Shown: piece after piece, positions 7,830 to 14,344 of the stretch | Position numbering within the stretch: position 1 is the first letter of the stretch | Layout of the letters: each line of letters begins with the position of its first letter | Source of the DNA: Ignavibacteriota bacterium | GTDB lineage: Bacteria; Bacteroidota; Ignavibacteria; SZUA-365 | Direction of reading: 5' to 3' | Assembly (NCBI GenBank): GCA_016218045.1 | Contig: JACRFB010000023.1 | Location: forward strand, 1-41,001 | DNA length: 41,001 nt | Notes under the pieces: generated by a model | Told to the model about the DNA's origin: nothing | The model's input: the letters and a program-made list of their open reading frames with translations, nothing else | Database searches by the model: none | Program-made: the position numbers and the translations under genes

Positions 7830-8048
7830 ATGAATACACACTGTATCACGTGCCGGATGTGCGCCACGGTTATCCTGCTCCGCGGGGGATCAGCCGCGGC
7901 GCACATCACGTGCACCACGACGGGGGAACACCGGACGCACCTCATGCCCGGTGCCCGCCTCGACTGTCACAACACACGCGCCGGCGCGGAGTCGATCGAC
8001 ACCGAGATGCCGCCGGCGGATCCAGGTAACATAGACTCTCCGAGATGA
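7830..8048 (+). CDS. Possible small cysteine-rich protein
   Basis: The frame from the ATG at 7830 encodes 72 residues. It opens MNTHCITCRMC, with a later HITCTTTGEHRTH, giving Cys/His pairs that could bind zinc. No good ribosome site was seen. It fills the gap between the Gam gene and the next gene. Support is moderate at best. Confidence 0.4.
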   Translation: MNTHCITCRMCATVILLRGGSAAAHITCTTTGEHRTHLMPGARLDCHNTRAGAESIDTEMPPADPGNIDSPR

Positions 8049-8049
8049 T

Positions 8050-8637
8050 ATGGGACGCGACGAACAATTATCGTATGCGATGTCACTCACCGACCAGCTC
8101 CTTGCCGTGTGGACGAAGCTTGGCGGAAAACACGCCGAGTGGACCGAGCACAGCATACACGAGGCGCTGTACAAGCGAGGCCGTACCCTCACGCTGCACA
8201 CGGCGTTCACGGAGTACAACCAGGTGGAGCTGTCGAGATCGATCGGCATGATGAAGCGCAGGCTGGCCGAATATCAGAAGAAATGGAACACGCAGTGGAA
8301 GGCCGAGGCCGACGCCCGGCAGCAGCGCCTACTCGACGACGAGCTGACGCAGGACGAGTGCTACACCTATGATCAGGTGATGGAGTACATGGACGCGAAC
8401 GCGCGCACGGCGCACCCGGCACAACTGTTCGCCTACGAGCGGACCATCGGGCGCACGGCGTATTACAGGAAACGCGACAAACCGCTTGCTCTGTACGGCG
8501 AGCGCGAAGCTGATACCATTGCACGAGAGATGGCGGGCGGCCGCCGCATTGACGAGTTGTTCGAAGTGGTGCATGAAACGGGGCTTGGCCCTGCGATGTA
8601 TCGCGCGCTGTTCACATTTGCTTCGCGTGGCGAGTGA
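8050..8637 (+). CDS. Unknown 195-residue early/middle protein
   Basis: The product begins MGRDEQLSYAMSLTDQLLAV and is highly charged, with a helical middle (SIGMMKRRLAEYQKKWNTQW). No signal peptide, membrane segment or known catalytic motif was found. The start is preceded only by a weak GAG. Its stop lies just before the Mor-type gene, so the two are probably cotranscribed. Confidence 0.65.
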   Translation: MGRDEQLSYAMSLTDQLLAVWTKLGGKHAEWTEHSIHEALYKRGRTLTLHTAFTEYNQVELSRSIGMMKRRLAEYQKKWNTQWKAEADARQQRLLDDELTQDECYTYDQVMEYMDANARTAHPAQLFAYERTIGRTAYYRKRDKPLALYGEREADTIAREMAGGRRIDELFEVVHETGLGPAMYRALFTFASRGE

Positions 8638-8648
8638 CGGAGGTCCGT

Positions 8649-8969
8649 ATGGTGCATCCAGACATTCTCCGCAACGTGCGGATTGAAGATCTGCCCGATG
8701 GCGACGTACGCCGCATCGCCGAACGCTGCGGCCTCGAGGTGGCCTTGTCTCTCGTGGAGGGCTACAGCGGGCTCACGATCTACATTCCGCGAAACACGCT
8801 GCACGGTTTTGTGCGGCGCTATGTGCGTGAAAACCACCGGCGCCTTTCGCCAAAGGAACTGGCGCTGGCACTCAACGTGACGGTCTCGCATGTCTACTCG
8901 ATACTGCGGGAAAATGGAATGGCGCAGAATCAGGCATCGCTCTTTGAGAGCGAGGAAAAAGCCGCGTGA
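8649..8969 (+). CDS. mor: Mor/C-family transcription activator
   Basis: The 106-residue product starts at the ATG at 8649, with GGAGG just upstream (8639..8643). An in-frame GTG at 8634 is less likely. The dimerisation part (VRRIAERCGLEVALSLVEGY, then GLTIYIPR) and the C-terminal HTH (LSPKELALALNVTVSHVYSI) match Mu Mor/C proteins. Mu has two such proteins, Mor for the middle promoter and C for late promoters. Only this one is seen here, so it may activate the late operons directly. Confidence 0.85.
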   Translation: MVHPDILRNVRIEDLPDGDVRRIAERCGLEVALSLVEGYSGLTIYIPRNTLHGFVRRYVRENHRRLSPKELALALNVTVSHVYSILRENGMAQNQASLFESEEKAA

Positions 8970-8997
8970 AGCGGTAGATTGCGCCAATGACTTACCA

Positions 8998-9016
8998 CGC
9001 GTGAAGGGCTCACGCG
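8998..9016 (+). terminator. Hairpin between Mor-type gene and lipoprotein gene
   Basis: CGCGTGA (8998..9004) and TCACGCG (9010..9016) form a 7-bp stem with a 5-nt loop. No U-run follows. It may mark the end of the early/middle operon or shape the leader of the lipoprotein mRNA. Confidence 0.3.
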
Positions 9017-9046
9017 CGGAATGTACATCACAAATCGGAGTGCACC

Positions 9047-9541
9047 ATGAATCTGCAGAAAGGAACAACGATTCTCATTTGCGCATTAATCCTGGCTTCG
9101 TTTGCCGGGTGTTCAAACACGAAGGACTACGAGACTAATTCAAGGGCTGCACAGGATTTGATGAAGCTGTACGAGGCCGATCTCATTAAGCAGGCGGAAG
9201 AATATCAAGGCATCTGGGGCGCTGCGATCAGTTCTGGATATAAGGACTTTAATACTGAAATCAATGCACACAAGATGATGCTTGTTGCCGAAAAACGAGA
9301 CGTGACGGACGACCCGCGAAAGGCGAGAATCGACTCTCTCGTAAAGTCGCTTGCCGACGTGCCGTCTGGATCCGAGCAGCTGCACGGCAAGATCGCTGAG
9401 CTGTACGGACACCTCAACCAAATCTACGAGCTGGCCAAGTTCCCACGCGGAAACTTCAATTCATACACGTCAGAGATCAGAGAGATGGCCAGCGGGTTTG
9501 AGCGCCTGTGCAGTGAGGCCGACGCCTACTACAAGCATTGA
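9047..9541 (+). CDS. Small lipoprotein, likely accessory (moron-type) gene
   Basis: This 164-residue protein has a signal peptide ending in a lipobox (ALILASFAGC, Cys22), so it should be lipidated and anchored in the envelope. The mature part is helical and charged, with no known domain. GGAG lies upstream of the ATG. It has its own strong terminator and sits outside the replication operon, the pattern of a lysogenic-conversion gene. A superinfection-exclusion or outer spanin-like role is possible, but neither is shown by the sequence. Confidence 0.75.
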   Translation: MNLQKGTTILICALILASFAGCSNTKDYETNSRAAQDLMKLYEADLIKQAEEYQGIWGAAISSGYKDFNTEINAHKMMLVAEKRDVTDDPRKARIDSLVKSLADVPSGSEQLHGKIAELYGHLNQIYELAKFPRGNFNSYTSEIREMASGFERLCSEADAYYKH

Positions 9542-9592
9542 GATGGTCCCAGCTAATGCTGGAGTACGTCGAACATACCCGCTACAACGCAC

Positions 9593-9616
9593 ACAGCCCC
9601 CGGAGACGGGGGCTGT
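9593..9616. terminator. Strong intrinsic terminator between convergent genes
   Basis: ACAGCCCCC (9593..9601) and GGGGGCTGT (9608..9616) pair perfectly over 9 bp and are followed by TCTGTTAT. It sits between the rightward lipoprotein gene and the leftward thyX gene and could stop transcription from both sides. Confidence 0.85.
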
Positions 9617-9632
9617 TCTGTTATACACGCGA

Positions 9633-10247
9633 TCACAAATCGTCGAAAACCACGGGTATTTTATCGCGAAATTCTTCAAGCAGTGGAATCATCACTTCGC
9701 GCATTTGAGGATGAGCAGCCGGTGCTGTCCGTTGGCGCAAGATGGTTCGCCATTCTCTCAAATTTGCCGTAAGCATTATCTCGGTTTTCAGCGAATTCGG
9801 TAAGATGCTGCGGGCCATCTGTGGCTGAACTCCAAGCTCAATCATTCTCAAATACTGCTGCTCGATGGAACGCAGTGCCTCGCCCCATAGCCTTTGCGCG
9901 TCTGAATGCATGTGGCGCCGGGCGTCAATAAAGGTCAACTCACCCCCAAATTTGCCCTTCGAATAATTGCAATACCTGGTTGACTCTTGACTGAAAGAAG
10001 CTATTCGGTGACGAACGAGTTCATGACTCACGCCTCGGTCAACAACGAATCGTACGGTAATCGATACGTGTTCGATGACACTCTCATGGTGAGAGTCGAT
10101 GAGCATTCTGACGAAGGACGCGGCGGAATCCGCGGTGATGCGGTTTTCGGATTTGTAACACACCCTGCCACACAACTCGATATGGCGGAGCATGCTGAAC
10201 GCATCGATCGGCGTTACAATCTCGTACGATGCTGCGATGAGTTTCAT
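9633..10247 (-). CDS. thyX: Flavin-dependent thymidylate synthase ThyX
   Basis: The 204-residue enzyme starts at the ATG at 10247, with AGGTCG upstream on that strand. The hallmark ThyX motif RHRIASFSQESTRY spans residues 79-92 (R79, H80, R81, S84, S89, R91). HHESVIEHVSITVRF (53-67) is also typical. ThyX makes dTMP from dUMP with methylene-tetrahydrofolate and FADH2/NADPH, so it should boost the thymidine supply during phage replication. It is the last gene of the leftward accessory block. The length is near the family norm (about 210-250). Confidence 0.95.
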   Translation of the reverse strand: MKLIAASYEIVTPIDAFSMLRHIELCGRVCYKSENRITADSAASFVRMLIDSHHESVIEHVSITVRFVVDRGVSHELVRHRIASFSQESTRYCNYSKGKFGGELTFIDARRHMHSDAQRLWGEALRSIEQQYLRMIELGVQPQMARSILPNSLKTEIMLTANLREWRTILRQRTAPAAHPQMREVMIPLLEEFRDKIPVVFDDL

Positions 10248-10289
10248 TATTTTCGACCTGAAATAATGTTTGTGTGATTGGAGGTTGGT

Positions 10290-10610
10290 ATGCCCGAAGA
10301 ACATCAAAACGCGATGCTGGTCCTGTACCGATTTTCAGGCGGCGCACCGCGATCCAGCAAACTACTTCGTGTGCTGCATTCTGCTGTTTCGCGATATCAG
10401 GTCCTTTGGCCAGGCGCCATCGTGGTTGAGCACAACGGTGGCGCAACGGCTGTGTTTGAGGCGGTTAGAGGACACCTTGTTCTACGCGACCGGTTTTACG
10501 TGTTTCCGTTCAGTGCTGCGTGGGCCGGACAGGGAGATCCACGCGTGCATAGACGCATCGAGGAGCTCGAGTTTTGGCAAAGATCTGAGGCTACCGCCGG
10601 CGAAGAATAA
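10290..10610 (+). CDS. Small protein, possibly SinR/Cas2-like ferredoxin fold
   Basis: The 106-residue product starts at the ATG at 10290 with GAGG about eight bases upstream. It is the only rightward gene in this block and diverges from thyX. The pattern MLVLYRFSG..., then WPGAIVVEH, then DRFYVFPFSAAWAGQG recalls small SinR/Cas2-like proteins (strand, helix, strand, then DxxxVxxx near a WAG). This match is by eye only. It overlaps the 3' end of the leftward gene 10496..10978 tail to tail by 115 bp. Its function is unknown. Confidence 0.5.
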   Translation: MPEEHQNAMLVLYRFSGGAPRSSKLLRVLHSAVSRYQVLWPGAIVVEHNGGATAVFEAVRGHLVLRDRFYVFPFSAAWAGQGDPRVHRRIEELEFWQRSEATAGEE

Positions 10611-10978
10611 CGCCAAACAATGGCCGCTAGCTGGGCTTCCAAGGGGAAGTCGTCGTCGATTCGAGACAGTATGCCCGTGGTGATCAGGTCCTGATATTCC
10701 GTGCGCGACACAGCGATGTCGCGCGAGGGCGCAGCCCCGGCTGCGAGGGAGCCCAGATATTCGAGGTGTGTCATAGTCTTGCGCGCCTTTAGCTGCGCCA
10801 GGTATGAGTTCCGCCTCCAAGTTGGCCTGTGTTCGTGCGTGTACGTGCGAAACGCGCGGCCGCGACGTGAGCACAGGAATTTCAGCCAAGCGCTGTCCGC
10901 TCCGAGTCGCCGAGCGATCGGTTCAATGGTAAGCCTTGGTGTAAGCGGGACGCCGTGTAATTGAGGATTAAGAATCAT
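10496..10978 (-). CDS. Unknown leftward accessory protein
   Basis: The ATG at 10978 overlaps the upstream stop (ATGA), a typical coupled start, giving 160 residues. The protein is rich in Arg and Ala (LTIEPIARRLGADSAWLKFL) with a possible N-terminal HTH. The last 38 or so residues overlap the opposite-strand gene 10290..10610 and look low in complexity (NSSSSMRL). The original stop may have been lost and the C-terminus extended. No family was recognised. Confidence 0.5.
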   Translation of the reverse strand: MILNPQLHGVPLTPRLTIEPIARRLGADSAWLKFLCSRRGRAFRTYTHEHRPTWRRNSYLAQLKARKTMTHLEYLGSLAAGAAPSRDIAVSRTEYQDLITTGILSRIDDDFPLEAQLAAIVWRYSSPAVASDLCQNSSSSMRLCTRGSPCPAHAALNGNT

Positions 10979-11694
10979 GTAGCTTGGCCCTCCGAACACA
11001 CAAGGCGATTATTCGACTGTGCTGCTGAGACCGGCTTTGCAATATCCACGTCAACACCTTGAACAAATCCGTCGACGAACGACTGATCGGATTTCCCTTT
11101 ATTGATGCTGCGCTTCGATAGAGCGCCACCTAGATATTGATCCACGAAATTCACGAGCTTGGCATCGGCATGGACGACAATTCCTGTTTCATTATACCAG
11201 GCGCGATTCTGGGCGTCGAGCCGTTCGCTCACAGCACAGAAAAATCCGTGTAGAAACGCGCGGTGCCGTTCTATTTTACCGCGGCGCTTGATTCTATGCG
11301 ACAGCGACTTTTCGTAGATCGACCAACGCTGTTTCGCCACACGCATCAGATAGTCATGAACATATTCTGCAATGAGAATGTCGTGAGGTTTGCCGCAGTA
11401 AATCCAATCACAGCCCAGAACCTCCATCGCTCCTGTTGTTATTATTACCGGTATGACTTTGAAGTAGGCTTTCAACAAACTGAAGATCCACGGTTGCTCT
11501 ATCGGCCTGGATCGCCAGGTGCTACGATTGCATTGCTGTATTACAAATTCGGCCTGCGCAAGATCGCTGTCCGAAATGCCGTATTCTCTCTGCATCTCGC
11601 GTGCCTTGGCCAGAGCCAGGGACGCTTCGTGCTCATTGGGTGAACCCGCCAGCGCCAGCAATTTTCTGATTTTACCGATGATTGGGCTGGTCAT
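10975..11694 (-). CDS. DUF2786-type protein
   Basis: The 239-residue product begins IIGKIRKLLALAGSPNEHEA followed by LALAKAREMQREYGIS, the DUF2786 signature. The central part (KPHDILIAEYVHDYLMRVAK) fits the second domain commonly attached to it in phages. The family is frequent in phages and prophages but has no established activity. It lies in the leftward accessory operon and is coupled to the next gene downstream. Confidence 0.75.
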   Translation of the reverse strand: MTSPIIGKIRKLLALAGSPNEHEASLALAKAREMQREYGISDSDLAQAEFVIQQCNRSTWRSRPIEQPWIFSLLKAYFKVIPVIITTGAMEVLGCDWIYCGKPHDILIAEYVHDYLMRVAKQRWSIYEKSLSHRIKRRGKIERHRAFLHGFFCAVSERLDAQNRAWYNETGIVVHADAKLVNFVDQYLGGALSKRSINKGKSDQSFVDGFVQGVDVDIAKPVSAAQSNNRLVCSEGQAT

Positions 11695-11698
11695 TTCG

Positions 11699-12073
11699 TC
11701 AGCCGGGAAACTCTAGTTCAATGAGTACCTGACCATCACAGTGCAGCTCATATACAGCTGGCAATGGGGCGTTTCGTACTGCGATGCGCGTATCGTCGCC
11801 GTACGTCTGCGCCAAGACGCGCATGTCGCCTAAGGTTTTTAACTGCCCAAGACGGCGACGCAGACAGCTATTGTGGAAAACAGCAGAACGTAGCGCAGTG
11901 CGGCCTCTGCGGTGTTTAACCAAAAATTGCTTCTGATTGTAACTGCACTCGTCAGCCAGCTCGGCGATGAGGGCGTCGATTAGAAGCACTAGATAATTTT
12001 CCGTTGCAGTGCCGCCATGCTCGCGAACATTCTGCGCGATTTCCGTGCATCGTTTCAGATCTTTCGGCGTCAT
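11699..12073 (-). CDS. Unknown leftward accessory protein
   Basis: The ATG at 12073 is chosen because GGAGG lies six or seven bases upstream; an in-frame GTG at 12079 is inside that site. The 124-residue product starts MTPKDLKRCTEIAQNVREHG and ends with a beta-rich stretch (PAVYELHCDGQVLIELEFPG). No known motif was seen. Close spacing to both neighbours supports an operon. Confidence 0.6.
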   Translation of the reverse strand: MTPKDLKRCTEIAQNVREHGGTATENYLVLLIDALIAELADECSYNQKQFLVKHRRGRTALRSAVFHNSCLRRRLGQLKTLGDMRVLAQTYGDDTRIAVRNAPLPAVYELHCDGQVLIELEFPG

Positions 12074-12075
12074 GT

Positions 12076-12786
12076 TCACCTCCGCAGATCGAGAAGACTG
12101 TTGATTCCCTGGTCGAGGATCTCTCCCTGGACGTCACGGTCTAATGCGCGAAACGCCGCGATCATGGCGTCGGAGTCAGTGAACACAAACCGCAGGAGTT
12201 CGTCCTCAGTGCGCGGGACACCGAAGCGCTTGGTAAATCGCGCTACGTCGGCAAGCTGCTCGCGCGTCAGCCGGCCCTTGGGGGCTGTTGCGGCCCGCTC
12301 CTCTGCGGCCTCTGCGTCTCGCCTACGTTTCGATCGAATCGTGCGTTGCAGGGTTTTGCGTTCGTCGTCGTCGTGATGCACGGGCGCCAGGTCTGCGATG
12401 TCGTGCGATTCAAGCAGCAACGGATCGTGGCGCTCTTCACCTGCGAGCAGTCGCTGCGCGTCGGCGTACGCCTTTACGTGCTGTAGTGTGAGCGTGCGAT
12501 CGCTCTCGGGCGTTGAGGCGTTGAACGACACGGCGGCAATTGCATCGCCGATCTGGATGAGCTGTTGCACACGCCGGTAGCTGATAGATGTTTTTTCGCA
12601 CCAGCTTCGCATGCTTTTGTAGCCCTCGGCGGTGTACAGTTCCTGGCGACTGATATTCCAGAACACCTTCGCCTTTACGTACGTGCCGATGTTTACGAAA
12701 TCGATGCTTGCCTGCAGGTCCTTCAACTCCTTCTTAAGGAGCTGTTTTGCAGTTTTAAAATCGGCAGTTTGGACAGCGGTTTCCAT
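12076..12786 (-). CDS. Putative HTH-containing accessory protein
   Basis: The 236-residue product starts at the ATG at 12786 with a strong AAGGAG upstream. The segment AEGYKSMRSWCEKTSISYRR then VQQLIQIGDAI resembles a KfrA/DUF3102-like DNA-binding helix bundle. The C-terminal part is highly charged (RSKRRRDAEAAEERAA). It is the first gene of the leftward accessory operon, just downstream of a perfect palindrome, so it may regulate that promoter. The exact family is unknown. Confidence 0.6.
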   Translation of the reverse strand: METAVQTADFKTAKQLLKKELKDLQASIDFVNIGTYVKAKVFWNISRQELYTAEGYKSMRSWCEKTSISYRRVQQLIQIGDAIAAVSFNASTPESDRTLTLQHVKAYADAQRLLAGEERHDPLLLESHDIADLAPVHHDDDERKTLQRTIRSKRRRDAEAAEERAATAPKGRLTREQLADVARFTKRFGVPRTEDELLRFVFTDSDAMIAAFRALDRDVQGEILDQGINSLLDLRR

Positions 12787-12809
12787 AAAATTTCTCCTTG
12801 TTTAAAATT

Positions 12810-12823
12810 GGCGTAATTACGCC
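12810..12823 (-). promoter_or_regulatory. Perfect 14-bp palindrome upstream of accessory operon, operator candidate
   Basis: GGCGTAATTACGCC is a perfect dyad lying about 24 bp upstream of the ATG at 12786, close to where a promoter for the leftward accessory operon should be. A dimeric repressor site is likely, perhaps used by the HTH protein it precedes. Confidence 0.5.
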
Positions 12824-12843
12824 GTATTGACCGATTTGCCTTG

Positions 12844-12873
12844 AAAAGTGACGAAATTTATTTCGTCACTTTT
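12844..12873. terminator. Intrinsic terminator of the leftward head operon (bidirectional form)
   Basis: AAAAGTGACGAAA (12844..12856) and TTTCGTCACTTTT (12861..12873) form a 13-bp stem with a 4-nt loop. The A-rich start and T-rich end on both strands give terminator form in either direction. It lies just past the stop of the gpG-type gene and before the accessory-operon promoter. Confidence 0.85.
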
Positions 12874-12904
12874 GTGTCGTGCAGGGAAAATAAATTCCCC
12901 CGGT

Positions 12905-13423
12905 TCATGCCTCCGCGATCAGCGCGCCTATCTCCTCGATGTCCTCGTCTTGGACCACGATAAAAGGTCTCGCGGGGATGGGTATGGGATGCGGCGCGGT
13001 GAACTGCACGCCCGGTGGGTAGTTGCCGTCCTTTCGCAGGAATTTCGCCATGCCCCCTTCGCCGATGATGTAAGGCGTTCCGCCCGGGTGCTGGATTGTC
13101 CCGCCGTATTGATGGATGGCCGCATATACCAGATGTGACGACATGATCACCGACAGGCCGTCTACGCGCGCGTCGATCGACGCAGCGAGCGCGCCTTTAT
13201 CCTGCAAAACACCACGCGAGTGCGGGCGTTTTGTCGGCTGCCACTTGAGCGTACCGCCCGCCGGCTGGCCGTCAGGTCCCATACTGTAACGGCCTCCTGC
13301 CTGGAAGTTTTTCTCCACCGATCGCACAAGCACCTGTGCGATGACCGGCATGAGGGGGGCCGGATCCAGCACGCGCTCGATTGCCGCGAGCAGCTCGGTT
13401 GTATCAATCGTGAAGGCTTCCAT
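12905..13423 (-). CDS. Phage virion morphogenesis protein (Mu gpG-like, tail completion)
   Basis: The 172-residue product shows the conserved pattern of the phage virion morphogenesis family: SVEKNFQAGGRYSMGPDGQP, then VYAAIHQYGGTI and finally IPARPFIVVQ. In related phages this protein completes the neck or tail joint. It is the last gene of the leftward head operon and is followed by a strong terminator. Confidence 0.88.
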   Translation of the reverse strand: MEAFTIDTTELLAAIERVLDPAPLMPVIAQVLVRSVEKNFQAGGRYSMGPDGQPAGGTLKWQPTKRPHSRGVLQDKGALAASIDARVDGLSVIMSSHLVYAAIHQYGGTIQHPGGTPYIIGEGGMAKFLRKDGNYPPGVQFTAPHPIPIPARPFIVVQDEDIEEIGALIAEA

Positions 13424-13429
13424 CGCGCG

Positions 13430-13807
13430 TCAGTTCAGCGCCTTAAGCAGCAGCGAGAACGTGAGTCCGCGGGCGATTGCAGAGATCGCGATGAGGCCCA
13501 GGAACATGATGGTGACATCGCGCAGTGGCTTGGCGCGCCTGTCGAGTAATGTAGTTGCGCCGAGCAGGCCGAGCGCCGCAACGGCTGCACCGAACTTGTC
13601 GGCAGTATTGTGTATCGTCTGCACGACGTGCCATCCATCGTGCGGGATCCAGTCGGCATACCATGGCCAGTGAGGCGCGCGATATGCCATGTCTACGAGC
13701 CCCGTGGGCTGCCATCCGTGCTGAAATGCCTGCAGCTCGTAGTCGGAGAACGAGCCAAGAGCAAGCAGGACAAAGCCAATGATGATGATGTAAATAGTCT
13801 GCTTCAT
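13430..13807 (-). CDS. Small multi-pass membrane protein in the head operon
   Basis: The ATG at 13807 (MKQTIYIIIIGFVLLAL) is chosen because GGAGG precedes it; the longer frame upstream lies within the neighbour. The 125-residue product has about three hydrophobic segments near residues 4-20, 70-90 and 95-118. Holin or superinfection roles can be imagined but nothing diagnostic is present. The overlap with the upstream gene (ATGA type) shows coexpression. Confidence 0.65.
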   Translation of the reverse strand: MKQTIYIIIIGFVLLALGSFSDYELQAFQHGWQPTGLVDMAYRAPHWPWYADWIPHDGWHVVQTIHNTADKFGAAVAALGLLGATTLLDRRAKPLRDVTIMFLGLIAISAIARGLTFSLLLKALN

Positions 13808-14229
13808 GCTACCTCCATAATCTCCTGCACAACAGCGTCTCGCGCCGCGCGCAGGTGCAGGAGCCGCGCTGGCAGGTTCTGTTCCATCGCTGCTGCAAGG
13901 ATCTGCGCGAGCGCCACGGCGCGCTGCGCACTGAGTCCGAACAGCGACACGAATTCGTTCAGCGTGATGTGGCAATCAAACGCATCCATCTGCAGTGCCG
14001 GCTGATGCCTGTATCCGTTTTCGACAGCCAGGATCTGTTTGTCGATGTACGCGACGGCTTTGTTCAAATCGCGTGTGGCGTCGGGTGTTTTGTCACCTGC
14101 GCGTACGATGTACTGGAACGCCGCCGAGAGCATGAAGTCGAGCCCCCGCGCGCCGATAAAATCCCAGACCTGCACGTTGCCGCGCTGGTAGTAGGACGGG
14201 CTGAACTCAGATGACGTTGTGTTTTCCAT
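13804..14229 (-). CDS. DUF3310-containing protein
   Basis: The 141-residue product starts at the ATG at 14229 with AGGAG upstream. Residues 10-60 (SPSYYQRGNVQVWDFIGARG, then FQYIVRAGDK and DLNKAVAYIDKQI) match the DUF3310 family, sometimes annotated as a phage nucleotide kinase-like protein without direct proof. The C-terminal half is helical and unrecognised. The gene interrupts the head genes and is preceded by a highly structured leader (14251..14341). Confidence 0.8.
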   Translation of the reverse strand: MENTTSSEFSPSYYQRGNVQVWDFIGARGLDFMLSAAFQYIVRAGDKTPDATRDLNKAVAYIDKQILAVENGYRHQPALQMDAFDCHITLNEFVSLFGLSAQRAVALAQILAAAMEQNLPARLLHLRAARDAVVQEIMEVA

Positions 14230-14250
14230 GACTCTCCTGTAAGTTGGATC

Positions 14251-14341
14251 ATGCTCCGGTGACACGGTGAATCTTCCGGCCGTAGGCGCCTTAACAAGGC
14301 TGACCGCTATGCGAGAGAATGGAAGTACTCGCCCGGAGCAT
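14251..14341 (-). ncRNA. Cloverleaf-like structured RNA candidate with kissing loops
   Basis: A 9-bp closing stem (14251..14259 with 14333..14341) encloses three arms. On plus-strand numbering these are ACGG/CCGT (14264..14267 with 14280..14283, 12-nt loop), GCCTT/AAGGC (14288..14292 with 14296..14300, 3-nt loop) and GCGAG/CTCGC (14311..14315 with 14328..14332, 12-nt loop). The two 12-nt loops carry CTTCC (14273..14277) and GGAAG (14321..14325), which can pair. Read leftward, it ends about 12 nt before the ribosome site of the DUF3310 gene, so a cis-regulatory RNA fits best. It does not fit a standard tRNA. Confidence 0.5.
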
Positions 14342-14344
14342 TTA

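Noticed and set aside
14251-14341. A canonical tRNA-Asn on the minus strand
   Set aside because: The closing stem and a TTGTTAA loop are suggestive. However, the anticodon stem has only three clean pairs if the loop is 7 nt, the other loops are 12 nt and lack D-loop and T-loop consensus, and no CCA follows the stem.
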